Assembly: GCA_900316745.1 (NCBI GenBank)
Contig: ONEB01000010.1
Coordinates: forward strand, 1 to 64,000
DNA from: an uncultured Eubacteriales bacterium
GTDB lineage: Bacteria; Bacillota; Clostridia; Oscillospirales; Oscillospiraceae
Length of the DNA stretch: 64,000 nucleotides
Reading direction: 5' to 3'
This document shows, piece after piece, positions 41,029-50,000 of the stretch (position 1 is its first letter; every line of letters begins with the position of its first letter). The translations under genes were made by a program, and so were the position numbers. A model generated the notes under the pieces. It did not search any database. It saw nothing but the letters and a program-made list of their open reading frames with translations, and was not told where the DNA came from.

Positions 41029-41066
41029 AAAGAAAACCGGTCTGCATTTGCAGACCAGTTTTCTTT
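41029..41066 (-). terminator. terminator of tRNA-Pro
   Basis: AAAGAAAAC then GGTCTGC (41029-41045) pair with GCAGACC and GTTTTCTTT (41050-41066), one mismatch. It begins two bases after the tRNA-Pro CCA end on the minus strand. Confidence 0.85.
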
Positions 41067-41067
41067 A

Positions 41068-41143
41068 TGGTCGGAGTGGCGAGACTTGAACTCGCGGCCT
41101 CATGGTCCCGAACCATGCGCGCTACCATCTGCGCTACACCCCG
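41068..41143 (-). tRNA. tRNA-Pro (anticodon CGG)
   Basis: Seventy-six bases on the minus strand with encoded CCA (41070-41068). Acceptor CGGGGTG (41143-41137) pairs with CACTCCG, one wobble; the anticodon loop TTCGGGA sits in a CATGG/CCATG stem; T-arm GTTCAAGTC. Confidence 0.93.
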
Positions 41144-41156
41144 AAACAGCTTTCTT

Positions 41157-41185
41157 ATTATAACGACACAAACCAGACTTGTCAA
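41157..41185 (-). promoter_or_regulatory. consensus promoter of tRNA-Pro
   Basis: Minus strand: -35 TTGACA (41185-41180), 17-base spacer, -10 TATAAT (41162-41157), a perfect sigma-A match. Confidence 0.85.
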
Positions 41186-41233
41186 GCATAATTTTCTCGC
41201 AATTCGAATAACGTTGAGGGGAGGAGGGATCGG

Positions 41234-42076
41234 ATGAAACGCATACGGATTTATCTCTGCGCCTTTCTCTTTGTGGCGCTGACGGCGGTGAAGCTTGTCG
41301 CGCCCGCATCGGCGGCGCAGCTGCGCAGCGCGGTACAGGAGCAGATCAGCCGCGACGATGATTATCGCGCGGCGGGAGATAGGCTCCGCGCTGTCTTAAA
41401 AGCACCAACGGATGCGCCGGATGCAGCGACGCCTGCCGGAACCTATACGGTCGTGCTGCCGGTGGAACAGATGGAGCAGACGCGCGCGGTTCACACGCAA
41501 AATCATTTTGCGGCTCTGCCGGAGGGACTGCTGCACCCCACGCCGAGCGCGGAAGTGGAGGCGGAGCTGTCGCACGCAGCCGCTCTGGACGCGGCCTACG
41601 CCGCGCGGGAGACGTTTCTGGATGCGCAGGCGGCCTTTTCCGACCATGCGGTGCCGGCCAACGTGAGCTATGAGATTCCGGAGCTTCCGTTTTCGACTGC
41701 CGCGCCGGTCTCGGGTACTGCGTCATCGGGCTTCGGCTATCGCATGCACCCGATCCACCAGACCGTAAAGTTCCATTACGGCACCGACTTTGCGGCCTCT
41801 GCCGGGACGGACATCTGCGCCTTTGCGGACGGCACCGTGCTTGCAGCCGGACAGGACGCGGGCTATGGAAACTATGTAAAGCTCGACCACGGCGGGGGCT
41901 TTGTCACGCTTTACGGACATTGCAGCGCGCTGCTCGTCTCAGCGGGAGAGACCGTCACGGCGGGGCAGGTGATTGCCCGCGTCGGCAGCACGGGTCTTGC
42001 GACCGGGCCGCATCTGCATTTTGAACTCATCCATGAGGGGGTCTATCTGAATCCGGAATTCTATCTCGCGGCGTAG
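41234..42076 (+). CDS. M23 family metallopeptidase, SpoIVFA/SpoIIQ-like
   Basis: A 280-residue protein with a signal or anchor helix (about 6-27), an Ala-rich linker, and a LytM/M23 domain (about 160-280). The zinc and catalytic residues are all present: His181 and Asp185 in HYGTDFA, His229 in YGHC, and His260-x-His262 in PHLHFE. SpoIVFA of Bacillus has a similar layout but a degenerate site, whereas clostridial SpoIIQ retains activity. The next gene is an M50 protease, so I favour a SpoIVFA-type role in the pro-sigma-K complex. A weak sigma-E-like promoter (GCATAATT at 41186, GAATAACGTT at 41206) may fit sporulation control. Confidence 0.8.
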   Translation: MKRIRIYLCAFLFVALTAVKLVAPASAAQLRSAVQEQISRDDDYRAAGDRLRAVLKAPTDAPDAATPAGTYTVVLPVEQMEQTRAVHTQNHFAALPEGLLHPTPSAEVEAELSHAAALDAAYAARETFLDAQAAFSDHAVPANVSYEIPELPFSTAAPVSGTASSGFGYRMHPIHQTVKFHYGTDFAASAGTDICAFADGTVLAAGQDAGYGNYVKLDHGGGFVTLYGHCSALLVSAGETVTAGQVIARVGSTGLATGPHLHFELIHEGVYLNPEFYLAA

Positions 42077-42119
42077 CTGCCGCTTTACGCTCACGCCCGG
42101 CGGCGCGCTGCTGCTGGGC

Positions 42120-42647
42120 GTGCTGGTGTTTCTGCTGCGCCCGGAAGAGCTCGCCGCTCTCGCGGTTGCGGTCATCGCCCATGAGCTGGGGCATCTGCTT
42201 GCTCTGCTGCTCTTCGGCGTGCGTCTGGAGGAAGTCTCCTTTGCCGCCACCGGGCCGGTGCTGTACTGCGCGTTTCCGGACAGCGGCGGTGCGGGCGCGC
42301 TCGCAGCGCTCTCAGGCCCGATTGCGGGCGCGCTGTTCTTTCTGGCTTTCCGGGACTGCTGGGCGCTCGCGGCGGAGATGAGCTTTGTGCTCACTGCGGT
42401 GAATCTTCTGCCGGTTTTGCCGCTTGATGGCGGACGCGCGCTCTCTGCCGTGCTGCGTCAATCTTCTGCCAGGGCGTCGCTTATGCGCAGCGTGCGCTTT
42501 GCGGTACTTGCGGCGCTGGCGCTGTTCGGAGCCGCCTGTCTGGCCGCCGGGTGGGGCTGCGCTCCGCTGCTGCTTGCGCTTTGGCTGCTGGTTGTGCCGT
42601 CTCGCTCTTGTAAATCCGCTTTGAATGATGTAAAATACTCCTACTAA
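42120..42647 (+). CDS. M50 intramembrane metalloprotease, SpoIVFB-like, start uncertain
   Basis: At least 175 residues, rich in membrane helices. The zinc site is His21-Glu22-x2-His25 in AHELGHLL, with Asp103 in LPVLPLDGGRAL preceded by Asn95; this is the SpoIVFB/S2P layout. The frame is open from 42051, and the upstream codons encode a plausible first helix beginning FTLTPGGALLLGVLVFLL, but no ATG, GTG or TTG occurs before GTG 42120, which has no ribosome site. A GAGGGGG site is nine bases before an ATC at 42051. The real start may be non-canonical or the two genes may be coupled by frameshift; this remains unsolved. Confidence 0.75.
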   Translation: MLVFLLRPEELAALAVAVIAHELGHLLALLLFGVRLEEVSFAATGPVLYCAFPDSGGAGALAALSGPIAGALFFLAFRDCWALAAEMSFVLTAVNLLPVLPLDGGRALSAVLRQSSARASLMRSVRFAVLAALALFGAACLAAGWGCAPLLLALWLLVVPSRSCKSALNDVKYSY

Positions 42648-42667
42648 ATTATGACGGGAGTTATTTT

Positions 42668-44509
42668 ATGGACCGGCGACTGGAACGCATCCTCCCACGG
42701 GTGCAGAAGCCCGCGCGCTATACGGGCGGAGAATACAACCAGATCATGAAGGACAAGGCGGACGTGGATCTGCGCGTTGCGTTTTGTTTTCCCGACCTCT
42801 ATGAGATCGGCATGAGCAATATCGGCATGCGCATCCTGTACAGCACGATGAACAAGCTCGACGGCGTCTGGGTCGAACGCGTGTTTGCCCCCTGGGGCGA
42901 CATGGAGGATGAGATGCGCGCGTCGGGCATCCCGCTGTATGCGCTCGAAAGCGGCGACCCGGTGTCGGACTTTGATGTCGTTGCGTTCTCCATCGGCTAC
43001 GAGATGGCGTATACGGAAGTATTGAACATGCTGGATATCTCCGGCATCCCGCTGCGCAGCGCGGACCGTCCCGATCTCGTTCCGCTTGTGATTGCCGGCG
43101 GCACGAGCTGTGTCAACCCTGAGCCCATGGCGCCGTTTCTCGATCTCATGATCATCGGCGAGGGCGAGGAGGTCAATAATGAAATTCTCCTCCTGTTTCG
43201 CACCGCGCGCGATGAGGGTTGGTCGAAAGAGCGCTTCCTGCGCACTGCGGCGGAGACCATTCAGGGCGTCTATGTGCCCTCGCTCTATACACCCGAATAC
43301 AACGAGGACGGCACGCTCAGCACCATCCGCCCGGCGGAGGGGCTTCCCGCACGCGTGAAAAAGCGCATCATTCAGGATCTCGACGCCTGCGAATATCCTA
43401 CGTCGCCGATCGTGCCCTCCACCGAGATCGTGCACGACCGCGTAAATGTGGAGCTCTTCCGCGGCTGCATCCGCGGCTGCCGCTTCTGTCAGGCGGGCTA
43501 TGTCTATCGCCCGGTTCGCCCGCGCAAGCCGGAAACAATCATCCGGCAGGGCATTGAGAGCCTCAAAAGCACCGGCTATCAGGAGGCGACGCTTTTGAGC
43601 CTCTCCAGCAGCGACTACCGCCCGCTTTCGGACGTGTGCGACGGCCTGCTGGAGTATTGCGAGCCGCGCAGCATCAGCCTGTCGCTGCCGAGCCTGCGCG
43701 CCGATAACTTCTCCATGGATATCATGAGCCGTCTGCAAAAGGTGCGAAAGGGCGGCCTGACGTTCGCGCCCGAGGCCGGCACACAGCGGCTGCGCGACGC
43801 GATCAACAAAAATGTCCGCGAGGAAGATCTGCTCCATTCCTGCCGCGTTGCCTTTGAGGGCGGCTGGAACGGCGTGAAGCTCTATTTCATGCTGGGCCTG
43901 CCCACCGAGACGGACGAGGACGTCATCGGCATCGCGGAGCTGGGCGATCAGGTGCTGCATACATGGCGGCAGTATGCCAAGTACAAAAACCGCGGCGTTC
44001 GCATCACGATCAGCACATCCTGCTTTGTGCCGAAGCCGCACACGCCGTTTCAGTGGGAAGCGCAGGTCACGATGGACGAATATCAGCGCCGCGTGAATCT
44101 CCTGCGCGATCATATCAAGGCGCGCAACACGACGTATAACTGGCACGATCCCGATACCAGCTTTGTCGAGGCCGTGCTCTCGCGCGGCGACCGCCGTGTT
44201 GCGGACGTGATCGAGCACGTCTGGCGCCATGCCAAGCCCCTGCAGGCGTGGAGCGATTATTTCTCTTTTGAAGCGTGGATGAATGCCTGCAAAGCAGCGG
44301 GTGTCGATCCCGCGTTCTACGCCAACCGCGAGCGCGGAAAGGATGAATTTATGCCCTGGGACGTGATCGACGTCTCCGTCACGCGCCGCCATCTCTGGCA
44401 CGAGCGCGAGCAGGCGTATGCCGCCGAGCTCTCGCCCGACTGCCGCAAGCAGTGCACCGGCTGCGGCGCGCTGGGACTTATGACGAACGGAGGGTGCTGT
44501 GATGCCTGA
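42668..44509 (+). CDS. TIGR03960 family B12-binding-domain/radical SAM protein
   Basis: A 613-residue radical SAM protein with an N-terminal cobalamin-binding-like domain. The SAM cluster motif is CIRGCRFC, followed by QAGYVYRPVRPR and a TIM-barrel core (LSLPSLRADNF, FAPEAGTQRLRDAINK); a C-terminal Cys-rich tail (KQCTGCG) ends it. The family is conserved beside TIGR03936 genes and usually near rng-rplU-rpmA. Function is not established. It follows the M50 gene with a short A/T-rich spacer. Confidence 0.9.
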   Translation: MDRRLERILPRVQKPARYTGGEYNQIMKDKADVDLRVAFCFPDLYEIGMSNIGMRILYSTMNKLDGVWVERVFAPWGDMEDEMRASGIPLYALESGDPVSDFDVVAFSIGYEMAYTEVLNMLDISGIPLRSADRPDLVPLVIAGGTSCVNPEPMAPFLDLMIIGEGEEVNNEILLLFRTARDEGWSKERFLRTAAETIQGVYVPSLYTPEYNEDGTLSTIRPAEGLPARVKKRIIQDLDACEYPTSPIVPSTEIVHDRVNVELFRGCIRGCRFCQAGYVYRPVRPRKPETIIRQGIESLKSTGYQEATLLSLSSSDYRPLSDVCDGLLEYCEPRSISLSLPSLRADNFSMDIMSRLQKVRKGGLTFAPEAGTQRLRDAINKNVREEDLLHSCRVAFEGGWNGVKLYFMLGLPTETDEDVIGIAELGDQVLHTWRQYAKYKNRGVRITISTSCFVPKPHTPFQWEAQVTMDEYQRRVNLLRDHIKARNTTYNWHDPDTSFVEAVLSRGDRRVADVIEHVWRHAKPLQAWSDYFSFEAWMNACKAAGVDPAFYANRERGKDEFMPWDVIDVSVTRRHLWHEREQAYAAELSPDCRKQCTGCGALGLMTNGGCCDA

Positions 44510-45164
44510 AAAGCTCAGACTGCGTTTTTCCAAAACGGGCCGCGCCGTTTATCTCTCGCATCTTGACCTCATGCGCACGATGCAGCGCGCGTTTCTGCGC
44601 GCCGGCTACCCGCTCAAATACTCCGAGGGCTTCAATCCCCATCCGCAGATCTCCATTCTGCTGCCGCTGTCGGTCGGCTGCGCGAGCGTCTGCGAGCTGA
44701 TGGATTTTCAGCTCGTGGAGGACGTGGACCTTGCCGAGCTCCCGACGCGGCTGACCGCCGTCATGCCGGAGGGCATTGCGGCGCAGGAGGCCTATCCCGC
44801 TGAGATAAAATCCAGGTTTCTGAAATGGCTTCGCGTCACGGGGCGGTATGAATATGACACCCGCGATCTTGCCGAGATGGCAGAGGCGCTGCGCGTGTTC
44901 TATGCGCGCGAGAGCATTGTCATCACGCGCAAGACCAAGCGCGGCATGGGCGAGATGGACATTCGCCCTGCCATCCGCGAGCTCACCGTCACGCCCGAGG
45001 CGGGCTTCGTGCGCATCGAGGCTGTGATCTCCGCGCAGGAGCCGACGCTCAATCCCGAGCACCTCGTCACGGCGCTGCGCCAGCTCGATGAGACGATCGC
45101 GCCCGACTTTGCCGCTTTTCGCCGCGAGGAGGTCTACCACGAGGACGGAGGCGTATTTCGTTGA
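44502..45164 (+). CDS. TIGR03936 family radical SAM-associated protein (DUF2344)
   Basis: A 220-residue protein that always accompanies the TIGR03960 radical SAM protein. Family blocks are LRLRFSKTGRAVYLSHLDLMRTM and KYSEGFNPHPQISILLPLSVG. The ATG at 44502 overlaps the upstream stop and has GGAGGG seven bases before it. The usual next genes (rng, rplU) are absent; a MATE exporter follows instead. Confidence 0.9.
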   Translation: MPEKLRLRFSKTGRAVYLSHLDLMRTMQRAFLRAGYPLKYSEGFNPHPQISILLPLSVGCASVCELMDFQLVEDVDLAELPTRLTAVMPEGIAAQEAYPAEIKSRFLKWLRVTGRYEYDTRDLAEMAEALRVFYARESIVITRKTKRGMGEMDIRPAIRELTVTPEAGFVRIEAVISAQEPTLNPEHLVTALRQLDETIAPDFAAFRREEVYHEDGGVFR

Positions 45165-46510
45165 CGGATGCTGAGCGGCTTTCGCTCTTTGAATCCATGC
45201 CCGTGCGCACGGCGGTGCGCCGCCAGATCGTGCCCGCTGTCATCAGCCAGATGATCGCGCTCATTTACAGTCTCGCCGATACCTACTTTGTAGGGCTTTT
45301 GAACAGCCCGGTGCAGACGGCGGCGGTCACAGTCACCTATTCCTCGTTCGTGATGCTCACGGCGATCTCCAATCTCTTCGGCGTGGGCGGCGCAAGTGCG
45401 CTGTCCCGTGCTCTGGGAAAGAAAAACATCGGCGCCGCGCGCGATATCGCCGCGGTGTCGTTCTGGTTCGGACTTGTGGCCGCAGTGCTGTTTTCCGTGC
45501 TCTTTGCTTTGTTCGCCCGTCCGATCCTGTATCTTGCCGGTGCGACCGATGAGACGTGGACGGCTGTGATTGGCTATGCCCGATGGGTCATCATCCTCGG
45601 CGGGCCGTGCACGATCCTCTCGACGCTCCTTGCCAATCTCCTGCGCGCGGAGGGGAACGCGAAAGCCGCCTCGTTCGGCATGTCCCTCGGCGGCGTTCTC
45701 AATATCCTGCTCGACCCGCTGCTGATTCTGCCGCAGTTTGCAGACCTCGGCGCGGCGGGCGCGGGACTCGCGACCGCGCTGTCAAACGGCGTCTCGGCTG
45801 CGTATCTTCTGTGCGCGGCGCTTTCCAGGCGCAGCGTGCTCTCGCTCGCCGTGCGGCGTCTGGAGCGGACGCGCCTGTATCTCATGCGCATTCTCAAGGT
45901 CGGACTGCCGTCGGCGCTGCAATATGCGCTCACGGTCGTCGCCATCGCCGCGCAGGCGAAGTTCGTCTCCCGCTATCCCACAGAGGCGGTCGCCGCGCTC
46001 GGCATCGTGAAAAAGCTCGATCAGCTGCCTCTGTATTTCTCCATCGGCGTGTCGAGCGGCTTGCTGCCGCTGCTGGCGTATACAGACGCGGCGGGCTCCT
46101 ATGACCGCCGCCGTGCCGCATTTCGGCATGGTACTGCAATCTCGTTCGGCTTCGCGGTGTTCTGCCTTGCCGCGTTCGAGCTCTTTGCCGAACCGCTTGC
46201 GTCTGTTTTCATGCGCGACACGGTCACTGTCACTTATGCCGCGGCGTTTCTGCGCCGCATGGTGACCGCCATGCCGCTCATGAGCGTGGCGTATCCGATG
46301 ATCATCCAGTTTCAGGCGATGGGCCGCGTGAGAGAATCACTCGTGTGTTCAATCCTGCGCAAAGGTGTGTTGGATATCCCGCTGCTGTTTTTGATGGACG
46401 CGCTCGTGCCGCTGTACGGCCTGATGTGGGTGCAGCCGATCGTCGATCTCATTTCGCTTTCGGTGGCGGTCGTTCTGTATCTTCGCATTCGCAGAAAGGA
46501 GCAGGTATGA
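45161..46510 (+). CDS. MATE family efflux transporter
   Basis: A 449-residue, 12-helix secondary exporter of the multi-antimicrobial extrusion family, driven by H+ or Na+. The N-terminal half has the family blocks ALIYSLADTYFVGLL and ALSRALGKKN, and the second half repeats the fold (QAMGRVRES). Probable TTG start at 45161, with GGAGG at a distance of about nine bases, overlapping the upstream stop by four bases. Substrate unknown. Confidence 0.88.
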   Translation: MTDAERLSLFESMPVRTAVRRQIVPAVISQMIALIYSLADTYFVGLLNSPVQTAAVTVTYSSFVMLTAISNLFGVGGASALSRALGKKNIGAARDIAAVSFWFGLVAAVLFSVLFALFARPILYLAGATDETWTAVIGYARWVIILGGPCTILSTLLANLLRAEGNAKAASFGMSLGGVLNILLDPLLILPQFADLGAAGAGLATALSNGVSAAYLLCAALSRRSVLSLAVRRLERTRLYLMRILKVGLPSALQYALTVVAIAAQAKFVSRYPTEAVAALGIVKKLDQLPLYFSIGVSSGLLPLLAYTDAAGSYDRRRAAFRHGTAISFGFAVFCLAAFELFAEPLASVFMRDTVTVTYAAAFLRRMVTAMPLMSVAYPMIIQFQAMGRVRESLVCSILRKGVLDIPLLFLMDALVPLYGLMWVQPIVDLISLSVAVVLYLRIRRKEQV

Positions 46511-46908
46511 AAAAAACCGCATTCTTGTCTGTTCTGCTTGCGCTCATCCTGCTCGCGGGCTGTGCTTCCGAGCCGGTGGACGTGGATCTGACGAAGCTCA
46601 GCAGCACGTTCGTCTATTCCGAGGTCTATAACATGGTCACGGATCCCGGTGATTACATCGGCAAGACCGTGAAGATGGACGGCACCATGAACCGCTATAC
46701 GACGACCACCCGCGAGCTGTACGCCTGTCTCGTGCTGGATGCGACGGCCTGCTGCACGCAGGGCATCGCGTTCGAGTGGGCGGGGGAGCACGCGCCGTCG
46801 GAATACCCGCCGCAGGGCGCCATGATCACCGTCGTTGGAACCTTCGCAACCTTTGAGGAGGACGGGATCACATACTGTTACCTAGCAAATGCGGAGCTGA
46901 AGCGATAA
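46507..46908 (+). CDS. putative lipoprotein
   Basis: A 133-residue protein with a lipoprotein signal: basic start, hydrophobic core and lipobox LLAGC (Cys19). The mature part contains an OB-fold-like stretch (KTVKMDGTMNRYTTTTRELYACLV) resembling small exported lipoproteins. AAAGGAG precedes the ATG, which overlaps the MATE stop. Function unknown; followed by a terminator. Confidence 0.8.
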   Translation: MKKTAFLSVLLALILLAGCASEPVDVDLTKLSSTFVYSEVYNMVTDPGDYIGKTVKMDGTMNRYTTTTRELYACLVLDATACCTQGIAFEWAGEHAPSEYPPQGAMITVVGTFATFEEDGITYCYLANAELKR

Positions 46909-46938
46909 TCTTACGATTTGTTTTATATTTATTTACAG

Positions 46939-46975
46939 TCCCCGGCTTGCAAACCTGTTGCAAACCGGGGATTTT
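46939..46975 (+). terminator. terminator after the MATE-lipoprotein unit
   Basis: TCCCCGG (46939-46945) with CCGGGGA (46965-46971), plus internal self-complementary TTGCAA words, then T-rich tail. No convincing promoter for smc is seen between here and 47066. Confidence 0.85.
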
Positions 46976-47065
46976 TATTGTATATTATACTTTGTATGTG
47001 TATGCAAATTTTTGGGAAACTGTGCCAGAAATCAGAAACGGTTTCCAAGGGTATGAGGGATTTAT

Positions 47066-50000
47066 TTGTATTTACGGGCAATCGAAATTCAGGGCTTCAA
47101 GTCCTTCGCCGACAAGACGCGTCTGACGTTTGATCGGGATATCACCGCCATCGTCGGGCCGAACGGCGCCGGCAAGTCCAATCTCTCCGACGCGATCCTC
47201 TGGGTCATGGGCGAGCAGCGCACGCGCACGCTCCGCGGCGGCAAGATGGAGGACGTCATCTTTGGCGGCACGGAAAAGCGCGGTGCGCTGGGCTTTGCGC
47301 AGGTGTCGCTGATCCTTGACAACTCCGCCGGTCTTTTCAACGTCGAGCAGGACGAGGTCACCATTACCCGGCGGTATTACCGCAGCGGGGAAAGCGAATA
47401 CTATATCAACCGCGAGGCGTGCCGTCTGCGCGATATCCATGAGCTGTTGATGGACACCGGCCTCGGCCGCGACGGCTATTCCATCATCGGGCAGGGCAGA
47501 ATTGCCGAGATCGTCGGCAACAAGTCCACCGAGCGCCGCGAGATCTTCGAAGAGGCTGCGGGCATTTCCCGCTACCGCTATCGCAAGGAAGAGTCCGAGC
47601 GCAAGCTTGCGCGCACGGAGGAAAACCTCCTGCGCATCAATGATAAGGTCGATGAGCTGGAACTCCAGATCGAGCCGCTGCGCAATCAGGCAGCTGCCGC
47701 GCGCAAGTATCTCGATCTGCGCGCCGAGTTGAAAGATATGGAGGTCTCCGTCTGGATGGAGACGCTCGACCGGCTGAAAGTGCAGAACGAGACGGTGCAG
47801 CGCGACTATGCCGCAGCGCAGGAAAACCTCGCCGGTGCCCAGCGTGAGCTGGACAGGCTCTATGCCGAGAGCGAAAACATCGCCGCCAAAATGCGCGAGC
47901 AGGATGTGCAGGCGGAGCAGCTTCGCGAGCGCGTCTCCGAGGCCGAGCGCATGAGCGCCGCCGCCGAGTCTGACGCCGCTGTCTTGCGCGCCAATCTCTC
48001 CACGGGCAGCGAGACCATCGCCCGCATGCGCCTTGAGGTCAGTGAACAGGGCGACCGTGTGCAGGCGCTGCGCGATCAGATCACCTCCGGACGAACCAGA
48101 CTGAATGCGATTGCCGGGGAAATGAAAACACTCTCTGACAAGATCGCGGAGACGATTTCCGCGATCGAGACCAATACCGCCGACTCCGGCGCAGCCGATA
48201 AGGCGTTCGCGTCGATTCTGGAACGCGAAAACGCCGCCGCCGCGCTACTGGCGGAACGCCGGACCGCGATCACGATGCTGGCGGATCAAAGCCAGTCGCT
48301 CCTTGACCGCGAATCCGCGCTGCAATCCGCTTCCGCGGACGCAGGAGAGAAGCGCGCTGCCCTGGAGCAGGAGCTTGAAGAGAAGACCGCCGCTCTGACG
48401 AGCGCCCGTGAGGATGTACAGAAGTATACTGAGCGCCGCCGCGAACGCGCACAAGCCGCGCAGCAGGCAGACCACGCGCTGCGTGAAGCCGAGGCGAAGC
48501 TCTCCGGCGTGACGGTCGATCTGCGCGCCGCCCAGTCCCGTCTGCAGATGCTCGAGGATCTGGAGCGCGGATATGAGGGCTATTCCAAGGCCGTCAAGAC
48601 GGTCATGCGCGAGTCTGAGCGCGGCGCTCTGCGCGGCATTCATGGCCCGGTCGCAAATCTCGTCAAGGCCGATGACCGCTATGCGCTCGCCGTGGAGACG
48701 GCGCTCGGCGCTGCCATGCAGCATATCATTGTCGATACCCAGCGCAACGGCGCTGCCGCCATTGAGCTTCTGAAAAAGCGTGACGGCGGCCGCGCGACGT
48801 TCCTGCCGCTCGATACGATCCGTCCGCAGCACTTAAACGACGTGCCGTCGAATGCCGCGGGATATATCGGCGTTGCGGCGGATCTCGTGCGCTGTGATGC
48901 GCGTTATAACGATATTGTCCGCAATCTCCTTGGCCGCACCGTCGTCGCGGAGTCTCTGAGCCATGCGATCGCCATGGCGCGCGGCACGGGCAACCGCGTC
49001 CGCATCGTCACGCTGGACGGCCAGGTTGTGAACGCCGGCGGCTCGCTCACGGGCGGCAGCGCGGCGCGCGGCAGCGGCATCATCTCCCGTGCCAATGAGC
49101 TTGCCCGCCTGCGTACTGCGGCGGCGCGGCTCACAGCGGATAAAGAATGCGCCGAGAAGACGGTGCTCGAATGCGGCGACGCGCTGGAAAACGCGCGCAC
49201 GCTGCTCGAAACTGCGACCGAGCGATACGATATGGCGCAGACCGCGCTGCAAACCGCGGCGCGTGAGGAAACGCAGGTGCGTCTGCTTCTCGACGCCGCC
49301 CATGCGGCGATGGAGGATCAGGAACGCACGCTCTCCGATATCCGCGCCGAGCAGGAGCTGCACCAGCAGCGCATTCGCGATGCCCGCGATGCCGCCGCTT
49401 CGGCGGAAGCCGCGCTCGAGGCTGTGCGCACCGAGCGCGCCGAAAGCGAAGACGGACGCGAGCGGTTCGACCGTCGAAGGCAGGAGCTGGCGGAGCAGCT
49501 TGCGCACCTGCGCGCAGACAGCGCCTCGCTGGACGCCGAACGCGAGACGATCGAGGGCTCGCTCAGTCAGATCGACGCGCTCTTCCACGAGCTCTCCGAT
49601 GACCGCGAGGCGCGTCTGACCGCGATCACGGAGGCGGAAAACAACACCGCGCTCCTCCAGACACAGCTGCGCGAAAAGGAAGCCGTTGCCGCCGCACTGC
49701 AAACGCAGATCGAAGAGCGCCGCGCCGCGCTCTCGGCGGGCCAGACCCGCCGCATGGAGCTCGAGGGTATGCGCACCCGCGCCGACAAGCAGGTGCAGGA
49801 GCAGAACCGCGCGCTGCTGGATATGCAGGGACTCGTTTCCCGCTTCGAGCAGAAGAAGCTTGCCGCCGACATGGAGGAAAAGCAGCTTCTGGATAAGCTC
49901 TGGGATTCCTATGAGCTCAGCCACAGTGCCGCGCAGCGGCTCAGAAAGCCCATCGAGAGCATGAACAAGGCAAACCGCCGCGTTTCGGAGCTGCGCCGCT

